A DNA stretch of 64,000 bases from Verrucomicrobiales bacterium. GTDB taxonomy: Bacteria > Verrucomicrobiota > Verrucomicrobiia > Limisphaerales > JAYPXF01. This document shows, piece after piece, positions 17,885 to 26,205 of this stretch; position 1 is the stretch's first letter, and every line of letters begins with the position of its first letter. Location of the stretch: NCBI GenBank assembly GCA_002715965.1, contig PBAL01000038.1, positions 1 to 64,000 of the forward strand, given 5' to 3'. The position numbers were made by a program, and so were the translations under genes. The notes below the pieces were generated by a model, which made no database searches, had not been told where the DNA came from, and saw nothing but the letters and a program-made list of their open reading frames with translations.

Positions 17885-19297
17885 CTAGGAGAATAACTCG
17901 TTCAGCACTCGTCCGTCTTCGATCAGATTGAACGGCCTTCCAAACTCATCCTCCGCCAGCAGATCATTCACGCCCATTGCGTGATAGACGGTCTGCGTGA
18001 TGTCTGAAGGGCTCAGGGAATTCTCAATTGGATACTCACCGAAACGGTCGGTTCGCCCGAATACCTGGCCGCCCTGGATGCCACCGCCTGCGAGCAGCAC
18101 GGACTGACAGGCCGTCCAGTGATCTCGGCCGGCGCCTTTGACTCCGCCTGAACGAGGATCGCCGATTTTCGGTTTGCGGCCCATCTCGCTGTTCACGAGC
18201 ACGAGCGTGTCTTCCAGCATGTTGCGTTGCGCGAGATCTTCAATGAGTGCGGAATAGGCGCGATCGAACTCGGGGAGCAGATCTTCCTTCAGGCATCCGA
18301 AGTTGTTTCCGTGCGTGTCCCAACCGCCGGCGCTTCGGCATTTCTTGTTCAGCTTCGTGTTCTCTTTCCAGAACACCGTAATGAAGGGGACGCCGGCCTC
18401 TGCCAGCCTCCGTGCCATGAGCAGGCTCATTCCGTTGATCGTCTTGCCGTAGCGTTCGCGGACCTTGTCGGGTTCGCTCTTGAGATCGAAGGCGGAGGTG
18501 GAAGCGGTGGAGGCGAGGAGATCGAAGGCCTTTTCCTGCTGCTTGGTGTAGTTCGCGATCTGGACTTCGTGATCGAAATCCCGGCGCGCCTGATTGACCG
18601 CGCTGAGCAGGTCCTGTCGTGAATCCAGACGATCCACCGTCATGCCTTCCAGGGACAGTGAGGGAGCGCTGAACTGCATCGGTTGCAGCTGATCGCCCTT
18701 CAGATAGAACGGATCGTATTCCAAGCCGAGCTTGCCCGCGAATTGTCCCGGGCGGGTGAAGGGCGGGCGGCTGGGTTTGTGCGGAAGGGTGATCAGTTTC
18801 GGGAGCTTCGGGTGTGCGGGCAGGCGGGAAGTGATTGCCGAGCCCATGAACGGCCAGTCCTCCGGATAGGGCCGGCGGTTGTTACCCTGAGTTCGAAATG
18901 TCAGGTCCGGCTTTTGGCCCGTTAGATTGTAGTAGTAACCGGCGTGATGGTCACCGGTGGCACGGCCGTGATCGCTGACCGAGCGCACGACCGCCAAATG
19001 TTTGGTCACCTTCGCGGTCATCGGCAGGTGTTCGCAGACCTGGATGTCCGGTGCGCTGGTGCGGATTGGATTGAACGGGCCGCGGTATTCCGACGGTGCG
19101 TCCGGCTTCATGTCGAAGGTGTCCACGTGGGACATGCCTCCGCAGAGGAAGAAGAGAATGGTCGTCTTTGCCGGCTTGCGCCTGGGGCTGGGTGGCAGTG
19201 TCGCGCCGAAACTGTTACCGCCAAAACGGAAGCCGGCCACCCCTGCAGAGGAGGCGACGAGGAATGATCTTCGGGTCAGTGGCGTATTGGCACTCAT
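17885..19297 (-). CDS. DUF1501 protein, Tat-exported, without an adjacent DUF1549/DUF1553 partner
   Basis: About 470 residues from the ATG at 19297, chosen because a twin-arginine signal follows at once (LTRRSFLVASSAGVAGF); the upstream extension is Pro/Arg-rich and non-homologous. Core pieces are FFLCGGMSHVDTFDMKP, VRSVSDHGRATGDHHAGYYY, ITVFWKENT and VLVNSEMGRKPKIGD, followed by GAGRDHW. It belongs to DUF1501 of the alkaline-phosphatase-like superfamily but differs clearly from the copy at 15662. It is transcribed divergently from the sulfatase-GH2 fusion, with 207 bp between the starts. That suggests shared regulation and a common polysaccharide target, which is inference. Confidence 0.88.
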   Translation of the reverse strand: MSANTPLTRRSFLVASSAGVAGFRFGGNSFGATLPPSPRRKPAKTTILFFLCGGMSHVDTFDMKPDAPSEYRGPFNPIRTSAPDIQVCEHLPMTAKVTKHLAVVRSVSDHGRATGDHHAGYYYNLTGQKPDLTFRTQGNNRRPYPEDWPFMGSAITSRLPAHPKLPKLITLPHKPSRPPFTRPGQFAGKLGLEYDPFYLKGDQLQPMQFSAPSLSLEGMTVDRLDSRQDLLSAVNQARRDFDHEVQIANYTKQQEKAFDLLASTASTSAFDLKSEPDKVRERYGKTINGMSLLMARRLAEAGVPFITVFWKENTKLNKKCRSAGGWDTHGNNFGCLKEDLLPEFDRAYSALIEDLAQRNMLEDTLVLVNSEMGRKPKIGDPRSGGVKGAGRDHWTACQSVLLAGGGIQGGQVFGRTDRFGEYPIENSLSPSDITQTVYHAMGVNDLLAEDEFGRPFNLIEDGRVLNELFS

Positions 19298-19504
19298 AAT
19301 GGAATGCTGATCGTTGTTGGTATCCTCAGCCATGTTGTTGCGCGGTGCAACAGGATTGTCAGAGTGCGTTAGTTCCCGCAGGTATACCCACGGACTGAGA
19401 GAACCACGGATTGGAAATAAATAATCCGGTGGGGGAAAGAAACGTGCCGTGCTCGGTGGGAGGCTGGACATGTGTCCAATTCGCGCTTCAATTCCCGCGC
19501 TCAC

Positions 19505-22500
19505 ATGAAGACCGCCATTTACAGTCTCCTAGCTGGTGTTGCTCTCCTGGCCACCTCACTTCGCGCTGCTGATCGTCCCAACATCATTTTCATCTTCATC
19601 GATGACATGGGCTACGGCGATCTGAGCTGCACTGGTAACAAGGACGTGCAGACGACCAACATCGACCAATTGGCAACTGAGGGCACGCGCTTCACGCAGT
19701 TCTACGTAAATTCGCCGATCTGCTCGCCATCCCGCGTGGCCTGCACAACCGGGCAGTTCCCTGCGCGTCACCTGATTAACTCCTACCTCAACAGCCGCGC
19801 CCGGAACGCTGCTCGAGGCATGGTTGATTTCCTGAGCCCCAAAGCACCGGCGATTGCGCGTGCGTTCAAGCAGGCTGGCTATGCGACCGCTCATTTCGGC
19901 AAATGGCACATGGGCGGAGGGCGCGATGTGGACGATGCGCCCCTGCCGCAGGCCTACGGTTTCGATGAGTCGTTGGTTTCCTTTGAAGGGTTGGGGAATC
20001 GGATCCTGCCTCCGGGTCGATTGTCCGAGATGAGTGCGAAGCTCGGACGCGGGAAGATTACGCGCGTTGAGAAACACCAACAGACGGGGATCTATGTGGA
20101 TCGGGCAATCGACTTTGTTTCTCGAAACAACAAGAAGTCCTTCTACCTCCACCTGTGGTTGAACGACGTGCATGACGCCTTCCGTCCCACGGACGAATAC
20201 TTGGAGAAGTTTGCGAAATTCTCAGACCGCCCGGAGCTGCAGAAGATGTATGCCGTGCTGAAGCACATGGACGACGAGCTGGGGCGGTTGATCGCGCACG
20301 TCGACAAGCTCGGGCTCGAGGAGGAAACGCTTTTCGTCGTTACCAGTGACAATGGTCCGACGGCATGGCCACGTTATCGGCGCACGGGTGAAGAACCGCC
20401 TGGTTCAACTGCTGGAATGCGTGGACGAAAGTGGAGTTTGTATGAAGGCGGAATTCGCATGCCGTTGATCGTCCGTTGGAAGGGCACCGTGCCCGCGGGG
20501 AAGGTCGATGACAAAACGGTGGTCGCGGCTGTGGATTTCTTTCCGACCTTCACCAAGCTTGCGAAAGTGGTTGCGCCGAAAGTCGCGTTCGATGGTGTGG
20601 ATATGAGCGCTGCATTCAAGGGGAAGGCCCAGGTTCGTAAGAGAACGCTCTTTTGGGAATACGGACGGCAACCTTCTTATTTGCGCCCCGCGCATCCGCT
20701 GGATCAGAGTCCCAATCTCGCCATCCGAGACGGTGACTGGAAGTTGCTGGTCAACGACGATGGAACCCGCACCGAACTCTACGATCTCTCCAGATCGGAG
20801 CGCGAATTCGACAACGTTGCTGGCAAACATCCGGAGATCACCAAGCGGCTTTCGAAACGTCTGCTCGCGTGGCGCGAGTCATTGCCCGCGATTTCGGGAA
20901 CGGAACGAACCACCAGTTCCGGGCCTTGGAAGAAGTTTGTGCTGACGCCGAAAAGCCGTTTGAAAGGAGCGGGTGCGCCCAAGGTCGCGGGCAATCGCGT
21001 TCGAGTTGCCGCTGAAGTGAGTGCAAACGGCAAGAATGGTGTGATCGTCGCGCAAGGGGGGCAGGCGGTTGGTTACTCCCTAAATATCGCAGGTGGAAAA
21101 CCGGTGTTTGATGTTCGATTTCGAAACGAACTCTTTTCGATCAAAGGGAAGAACTCACTGCCAGAGGGGAGGGTGAAACTCACGGGCGAGTTGATGATGG
21201 ACGGGAAGATGACTCTTTCCGTCGCCGGAAAACAGGCTGCCAAAGGCAAGGCAACTGCCGCACTGCCGTCTGAACCAGTAGACGGACTCGAGGTGGGACT
21301 CGACGACAAGGGCAACGTGGGAGGATACAAGGGCAACTTCGTTTTCCGAGGCAAGATTCATTCAGCGATGGTCGAGATTCAGGAAGCTGGCTCGACCACG
21401 ATCGGCGGACGTGTTTCGCGTTGGGCGGGGGACATGGATATGCGTAATCCGTGGCCGGAGTATCCACGTCCTCAGATGGTGCGTCCGCGCTGGCAGAATC
21501 TTAATGGACTGTGGAACTTCGCCGTCGCGGGCACCAACAAGAATCAGCCGAAGAAAATCGCAGAGCTGATCACCGTCCCGTTTCCAATCGAGTCCACGCT
21601 ATCCGGAGTCAAGCGAATAGTGGGAAGTGGAAGCTATCTTTGGTATCGCCGGAACTTTGAAACACCTAATCGTAAAGCGGCCGAACGGATGTTGCTTCAC
21701 TTCGGTGCGGTCGATTGGGAAGCGGTCGTGTTCGTAAATGGAAAGAAGGTGGGCGAACACATGGGCGGCTATGATCCCTTCAGTTTCGACATCACCGATG
21801 CGCTGAAGGACCAAGGCAAACAGGAACTGCTCGTGAGGGTTTGGGATCCGACCAACGATGGATTTCAACCGCGTGGCAAACAGGTGAAGGAGCCCCGTGG
21901 GATCTGGTACACGAGTGTCAGCGGCATCTGGCAAACCGTGTGGCTTGAACCGGTTCCGGCAGTCTCCATTGCCAAGATCAAATCCGTTCCCAATATACAC
22001 AATCAGGTTCTTGAACTCGTCGTTACTCCGAGTGTAGCCGGTTCCGCCGTGGTCACGGCCGAAGCCTATGAAGGCGATCGAATGGTTGGTGAAGTGACCG
22101 GGTTTGCCGGGCAACTCCTCCATCTGCCTGTGAAACAGATGAAGCTTTGGGAGCCGGAATCACCACACCTCTACAATCTTCGAATTACGCTCAGCCAGAA
22201 GGGGGAAGCAGTCGATCACGTGCTCAGCTACTTCGGCATGCGCGAAACGAAGGTGGCCAAGGACGAGAACGGAATCAATCGCCTGTTCCTCAACGGCAAG
22301 CCAATCTTCCATTGGGGGCCGCTCGACCAAGGCTGGTGGCCGGATGGCCTTTACACCCCGCCTACCGAGGAGGCGATGATCTACGACATCGAAATGACGC
22401 GGAAGATGGGCTTCAACATGATCCGCAAGCACGTGAAAGTCGAACCGGCACGCTGGTATTATTGGGCGGACAAACTCGGCATGCTCGTCTGGCAGGATCT

Positions 22501-23134
22501 GCCCAGTGGATTCGCCGGCGACGCGCGAGGCGAATGGCACCTCAAGAAAGGCGCGGAGGAAGACCTGAAGTTGCCTGCGCAAGCTGAAGCAATCTATCGC
22601 ACCGAACTGAAGGCGATGATCGATGCCTTTCACAATCATCCGTCCATCGTCGTGTGGGTGCCCTTCAATGAAGGCTGGGGGCAGTTCAAGACCACGGAAA
22701 TCCTGAACTGGACGAAGGCCTACGATCCCAGTCGCTTAGTTGATGGTGCCAGCGGTTGGACCGATCGCGGTAGTGGGGACATGATCGACATGCACAAGTA
22801 TCCAGGGCCGGGGATGTTTGATGTGGAGCCGAATCGTGCCTCTGTGCTTGGCGAATTCGGCGGCCTCGGCTGGCCGGTGAAAGGGCACCTCTGGTGGACC
22901 AAACGCAACTGGGGATATCGCACGTACCAGACACAGGCTGAGATGAAGGAGAACTATTCCGCGCTTCTCAAACAACTTCCTGATCTCATCAAGAAAGGAC
23001 TCGCTGCCGCGGTTTACACACAGACGACGGATGTTGAAGGAGAAGTGAACGGGTTGATGTCCTATGATCGTTCAATCACAAAAATGGATCCAGCGTGGTT
23101 GACTGGGTTGTCCGAACCGTTGTTTTCGGAATAG
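19505..23134 (+). CDS. Secreted sulfatase fused to a glycoside hydrolase family 2 enzyme
   Basis: About 1209 residues in one open frame from the ATG at 19505 (signal peptide MKTAIYSLLAGVALLATSLRA). Residues about 25-460 form an arylsulfatase: NIIFIFIDDMGYGDL, the formylglycine motif CSPSR at 73-77, FGKWHMGG and TSDNGP. About 480-620 is a LamG-like linker domain. About 640-1209 is a GH2 protein: sugar-binding jelly roll (LNGLWNF; YLWYRRNF), then a TIM barrel with acid/base Glu1056 (FNEGWGQ) and nucleophile Glu1117 (LGEFGG). The protein could remove sulfate and cleave a glycosidic bond of the same substrate. Maturation needs a formylglycine-generating enzyme, not in this window. No stop or frameshift breaks the junction. 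Confidence 0.92.
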   Translation: MKTAIYSLLAGVALLATSLRAADRPNIIFIFIDDMGYGDLSCTGNKDVQTTNIDQLATEGTRFTQFYVNSPICSPSRVACTTGQFPARHLINSYLNSRARNAARGMVDFLSPKAPAIARAFKQAGYATAHFGKWHMGGGRDVDDAPLPQAYGFDESLVSFEGLGNRILPPGRLSEMSAKLGRGKITRVEKHQQTGIYVDRAIDFVSRNNKKSFYLHLWLNDVHDAFRPTDEYLEKFAKFSDRPELQKMYAVLKHMDDELGRLIAHVDKLGLEEETLFVVTSDNGPTAWPRYRRTGEEPPGSTAGMRGRKWSLYEGGIRMPLIVRWKGTVPAGKVDDKTVVAAVDFFPTFTKLAKVVAPKVAFDGVDMSAAFKGKAQVRKRTLFWEYGRQPSYLRPAHPLDQSPNLAIRDGDWKLLVNDDGTRTELYDLSRSEREFDNVAGKHPEITKRLSKRLLAWRESLPAISGTERTTSSGPWKKFVLTPKSRLKGAGAPKVAGNRVRVAAEVSANGKNGVIVAQGGQAVGYSLNIAGGKPVFDVRFRNELFSIKGKNSLPEGRVKLTGELMMDGKMTLSVAGKQAAKGKATAALPSEPVDGLEVGLDDKGNVGGYKGNFVFRGKIHSAMVEIQEAGSTTIGGRVSRWAGDMDMRNPWPEYPRPQMVRPRWQNLNGLWNFAVAGTNKNQPKKIAELITVPFPIESTLSGVKRIVGSGSYLWYRRNFETPNRKAAERMLLHFGAVDWEAVVFVNGKKVGEHMGGYDPFSFDITDALKDQGKQELLVRVWDPTNDGFQPRGKQVKEPRGIWYTSVSGIWQTVWLEPVPAVSIAKIKSVPNIHNQVLELVVTPSVAGSAVVTAEAYEGDRMVGEVTGFAGQLLHLPVKQMKLWEPESPHLYNLRITLSQKGEAVDHVLSYFGMRETKVAKDENGINRLFLNGKPIFHWGPLDQGWWPDGLYTPPTEEAMIYDIEMTRKMGFNMIRKHVKVEPARWYYWADKLGMLVWQDLPSGFAGDARGEWHLKKGAEEDLKLPAQAEAIYRTELKAMIDAFHNHPSIVVWVPFNEGWGQFKTTEILNWTKAYDPSRLVDGASGWTDRGSGDMIDMHKYPGPGMFDVEPNRASVLGEFGGLGWPVKGHLWWTKRNWGYRTYQTQAEMKENYSALLKQLPDLIKKGLAAAVYTQTTDVEGEVNGLMSYDRSITKMDPAWLTGLSEPLFSE

Positions 23135-23303
23135 GGATTGCGCCGTTGTGGCCGGTCTCCGACCTGGCCACATCCATGGACTGAAGGTCTCCATTCCCTT
23201 GTCTCGCTTGGCGTGCTGAGTCAAATCCAGTCACGGTTGTGGCAAACGGACGCAGCGCGCTTGCAAATCGTTGTTTCCTCAACTATCAACTTCCGCACAT
23301 ACC

Positions 23304-23864
23304 ATGGCTTTTGAAGAAACACTTTTGGAAACCGAAGAGAAGATGCAGAAGAGCGAGGAGCATGTTCTGCATGAGTTCGCCTCCGTGCGCACGGGCAAGG
23401 CCTCACCCGCGCTGCTGGAGAACGTGAAGGTGGATGTCTACGGGTCCGAGATGCGCATCAAGGACGTGGCAACGATCACTGTTCCGGAAATGCGTCAACT
23501 CGTTGTACAGCCTTGGGATGAAACGAATCTGGCCGCGATCGAAAAGGGGATTCAAAAGGCCAATCTCGGCCTGAATCCAGCCGCGCAAGGCAAGCTCTTG
23601 CGTATCTCCATTCCCGAACTCAGCGGTGAACAGCGCCAACAGTTCGTGAAGGCGGTTAAGGCCATGGCTGAACAGGGTCGCGTGGCGATTCGCCAGTTGC
23701 GGCGAGACGCCTTGGAAGCGATGAAGAAAGAGGCAAAGGCAGATCGAGTTTCCGAGGATGAATTGAAGCATGACGAAGGTGAGGTTCAGAAGCTCACCGA
23801 CAAGTTCATCAAGATCATTGATGAGCATCTGTCTGCGAAGGAAGAAGAGATTCTCAAGGTCTGA
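23304..23864 (+). CDS. frr: Ribosome recycling factor
   Basis: 186 residues from the ATG at 23304, the usual length. The family pattern is clear throughout: EFASVRTGKASPALLENVKVDVYG, then TITVPEMRQLVVQPWD, then LRISIPELSGEQRQQFVK, and a C-terminal helical part with VQKLTDKFIKIIDEHL. It splits post-termination ribosomes together with EF-G. It stands apart from the pyrH-tsf genes it often accompanies, 169 bp after the sulfatase-GH2 gene. Upstream in-frame ATG at 23271 is unlikely because homology begins at MAFEETL. Confidence 0.97.
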   Translation: MAFEETLLETEEKMQKSEEHVLHEFASVRTGKASPALLENVKVDVYGSEMRIKDVATITVPEMRQLVVQPWDETNLAAIEKGIQKANLGLNPAAQGKLLRISIPELSGEQRQQFVKAVKAMAEQGRVAIRQLRRDALEAMKKEAKADRVSEDELKHDEGEVQKLTDKFIKIIDEHLSAKEEEILKV

Positions 23865-23925
23865 CGAACAGCGGCGCGCAGGTGATGCGCCCCTCGCTGC
23901 GCATGCTTCGGAACCCATGCCGAAG

Positions 23926-24960
23926 CTACTTCGTCCCGTAAAGGTGTCTTTGGAGCGCGTCCAGCTTCTCTCCCTGCTCGTTCAGCGTGCGTGTGTGCAT
24001 TTCGTATGCTTTTGCAGCGGTTGAGCTTTCCAAATCCGGATAATCAGACTGCACGGGTTTCCATTTGCCCCATTCCCGATTGAGGATGTTCAGCAACTGC
24101 ACCAAGGCCTTGCCCATTTCCAGTTCGTGATCACGCATCGAGTCAAGCATCGGCAATCTGGCGGCTGATCCTTTGGTGAGATCCTGCAAATATCGGTCCT
24201 TGTCTTCCGCTTTCATGAGCGAGGCGTCCAGTTCCTTGCGGAGATGGGTAGATAGGTTTGACGTGTATGCCTTTAGCGCAGCGTTGTCCCGGAGGAAGGC
24301 CTTCACCTCTTGCTTCCGTGCCACGATATCCGCCCGCTGTTTGAGCTGGTCCAGCCGGTAGACCGCAACGAAGGCCTTCTTTGCGCTCTTCACCAGTTTG
24401 GCGTTCAGCTCATGCGCTTTTGAAGTGACTCTGGCCATCGCACGCAATGCGATTCCTTCATCGCCCTTCAACTCGTCAGCGGCCTCCACCAGGAGCCGGT
24501 TGTATTCCGAGATGATTTCGCCTCCGGAACCGTTGGTATTCGTCAATACCTGTTGCCGCATCCGTTCTTGCAAGTTCGTCAGCGAGGCCCCCGGCTCCAA
24601 ACGGGTCTTGCGGTTCTCTGCCGCGGTCCTGGCTTCTGCCATGAAGCCCGTCATCGAAACCCAGAGGAGCACGCTGGATATGCCGATGCCGATGGTTCCA
24701 GGAAGCAACAAACCCTTGGATCCGTGTTTCGGAATCGAACAAAGCGCCACGATTGCGAGCAACCAGGCGATGAGCATCAGAAAAATCAGCACGGCCACCA
24801 CGACCAATTTGCTCCTTGTTCCCATGGCCTGGTTCACCGCGCCATAGATCAGCAGACTGACGAAAGGCAGCGCACATGCAAACTTGGCCGCCTGATATGC
24901 GAATGGTTCATCCGGTGTAACGACGGAATCTTTTTCGAGTGTTGGCCGAGTGTCTGCCAC
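23926..24960 (-). CDS. Hypothetical multi-pass membrane protein with coiled-coil tail
   Basis: 344 residues, GTG start. Three hydrophobic segments lie in the first third: about residues 26-45 (ACALPFVSLLIYGAV), 50-73 (LVVVAVLIFLMLIAWLLAIVAL) and 85-110 (LLLPGTIGIGISSVLLWVSM). The remaining two thirds are polar, Lys/Glu/Leu-rich and likely helical or coiled coil. I do not recognise a family. The gene converges with frr; a 7-bp hairpin (GCTTCGG/CCGAAGC, 23905-23926) lies at its stop but lacks a T-run. Function cannot be assigned. Confidence 0.7.
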   Translation of the reverse strand: MADTRPTLEKDSVVTPDEPFAYQAAKFACALPFVSLLIYGAVNQAMGTRSKLVVVAVLIFLMLIAWLLAIVALCSIPKHGSKGLLLPGTIGIGISSVLLWVSMTGFMAEARTAAENRKTRLEPGASLTNLQERMRQQVLTNTNGSGGEIISEYNRLLVEAADELKGDEGIALRAMARVTSKAHELNAKLVKSAKKAFVAVYRLDQLKQRADIVARKQEVKAFLRDNAALKAYTSNLSTHLRKELDASLMKAEDKDRYLQDLTKGSAARLPMLDSMRDHELEMGKALVQLLNILNREWGKWKPVQSDYPDLESSTAAKAYEMHTRTLNEQGEKLDALQRHLYGTK

Positions 24961-25033
24961 GCGTGGCGAAGGTTCTTGGCGGGAAAGGTGAAGTCAATTC
25001 AAATGGCTGAAACACATCGAACTGTGAGACACG

Positions 25034-25387
25034 ATGCAAAATAGCGATTTCAAGACTTTGGCACTGGCTGTGGGAAAAACTTATGCGCGAAGGAATTCAT
25101 CATTCTTCTTTTCCTTTCTTGGCATTGTCTTGGTGGTGTTTGCCTTGGGGGCACGGAAGGTTCCGATCGGGAATGCATTGCCAAACGTCCTGTTGCTCGT
25201 TGCATTCGTTGCTATTGGCTGGGCCGCATGGTTCAGGTGTGACAGACGCTGTCCGAAATGCGGCAACGTGTCTGAGCTGAGCATTCCTGCCGGGGGGGGA
25301 ATAATGCTGCGTGGCAATTCCTGCTCTCTCAAGGCATCGACGGGTGTCTGGCGAGGGCTGACATCGCAGAACCCTCACGGACGCTGA
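25034..25387 (+). CDS. Hypothetical small membrane protein with CPKCG zinc-ribbon half
   Basis: 117 residues. Two hydrophobic helices (about 26-40, FFFSFLGIVLVVFALG, and 50-66, LLLVAFVAIGWAAWF) precede CDRRCPKCG, one knuckle of a zinc ribbon. Only one further Cys follows (GNSC), so the second knuckle looks incomplete. A run of eight G at 25292-25299 lies just after the knuckle, a place where replication slippage or a sequencing error could have shifted the frame. The gene ends 3 bp before the Aat-like gene and probably shares its transcript. Family and function are unknown. Confidence 0.5.
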   Translation: MQNSDFKTLALAVGKTYARRNSSFFFSFLGIVLVVFALGARKVPIGNALPNVLLLVAFVAIGWAAWFRCDRRCPKCGNVSELSIPAGGGIMLRGNSCSLKASTGVWRGLTSQNPHGR

Positions 25388-25390
25388 TTC

Positions 25391-26167
25391 ATGGAATCGG
25401 AGGAACAGAAATCTGTCGAAGCGATTTCGTTGGCGGATCTGCTGTCAGAGGAACGATTGAGGGAGATATGTGAATCCGAAATGGACCTGTATTGGACAGA
25501 TGATTGGTCACCGGAGTTTTACGTTTCGTTGGCACGCCATGGATTCATCAGCGTCGCCGTGGAAATGATGCCTGGGCTGGATCTCTTGCTACCACAGATG
25601 CAGCCGGATTATGCAGTTCTTGATTGGCCGGACTTGAGAGTTTCTCGATCAATGCGTCGTTGGATGCGCAAGCCGGAATGTGTCGATGCTGGTTACGAGC
25701 TGGTGGTTGGTTTTGAGACCTCGGCGGTGCACGCCGGAATTGCCAAACATCATGCCGGCGACAACTGGATGAGTTCTCGCTACCTGGAGTTGTTGGAGGA
25801 ACTGTCAAGGTGGGATTCAAACCGTGGAGATGATTTCGAACTGATGCCCATCGGACTGGTGAACGGAGCAGGGGAGTTGGCAGCCGGTGAGATGGGCTAT
25901 CGCTATGGGCGCGTTTACACGAGTTTGACCGGATTTTGCGATCGTGAACGAACAAACACGGGAACGCTGCAATTGTTCAAGCTCGGCGAGTATCTGCGTG
26001 ATGCTGGGTTTGCGTTTTGGAATCTGGGCCAACCGTTCATGCAGTATAAGTTCGATCTTGGAGCGGTGAGCGTTCCGCGCGGGCAGTTTCTTGAAAAATG
26101 GAACACGCACGTATCTGAACCATTTGACGCCCGACCGATTCACGCGGTCCATCCAAGGAACGATTGA
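25391..26167 (+). CDS. Leucyl/phenylalanyl-tRNA-protein transferase-like (Aat family) protein
   Basis: 258 residues. Similarity to Aat is seen by eye: an N-terminal part with DLRVSRSMRRWMRK, then the GNAT-like core with NWMSSRYLELLEELSRW (canonical TWI..MI.AY..LH..G), GELAAGEMGYRYGRVYTSLTGF, and the closing FWNLGQPFMQYKFDLGAVSVPRGQFL, matching the Aat C-terminal pattern. Classical Aat attaches Leu or Phe to N-terminal basic residues for ClpS/ClpAP degradation. The usual FxxPR(A/G)V..P and GE/ESMFS motifs are altered here (YTSLTGF replaces the ESMFS region), so substrate or activity may differ. It lies between the zinc-ribbon membrane gene and nadE in a tight plus-strand run. Confidence 0.7.
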   Translation: MESEEQKSVEAISLADLLSEERLREICESEMDLYWTDDWSPEFYVSLARHGFISVAVEMMPGLDLLLPQMQPDYAVLDWPDLRVSRSMRRWMRKPECVDAGYELVVGFETSAVHAGIAKHHAGDNWMSSRYLELLEELSRWDSNRGDDFELMPIGLVNGAGELAAGEMGYRYGRVYTSLTGFCDRERTNTGTLQLFKLGEYLRDAGFAFWNLGQPFMQYKFDLGAVSVPRGQFLEKWNTHVSEPFDARPIHAVHPRND

Positions 26168-26205
26168 AATGCTCAGTGAATTCCGGGACGCTCCGCACCA
26201 TTGAA

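Noticed and set aside
23261-23274. TGCAA-ATCG-TTG word upstream of frr
   Set aside because: Only 8 of 10 operator bases match, there is no tandem copy at 21 bp, and frr is a housekeeping gene.
23905-23926. GCTTCGG/CCGAAGC hairpin between convergent genes as a terminator
   Set aside because: The stem is only 7 bp and neither strand has a T-run after it.
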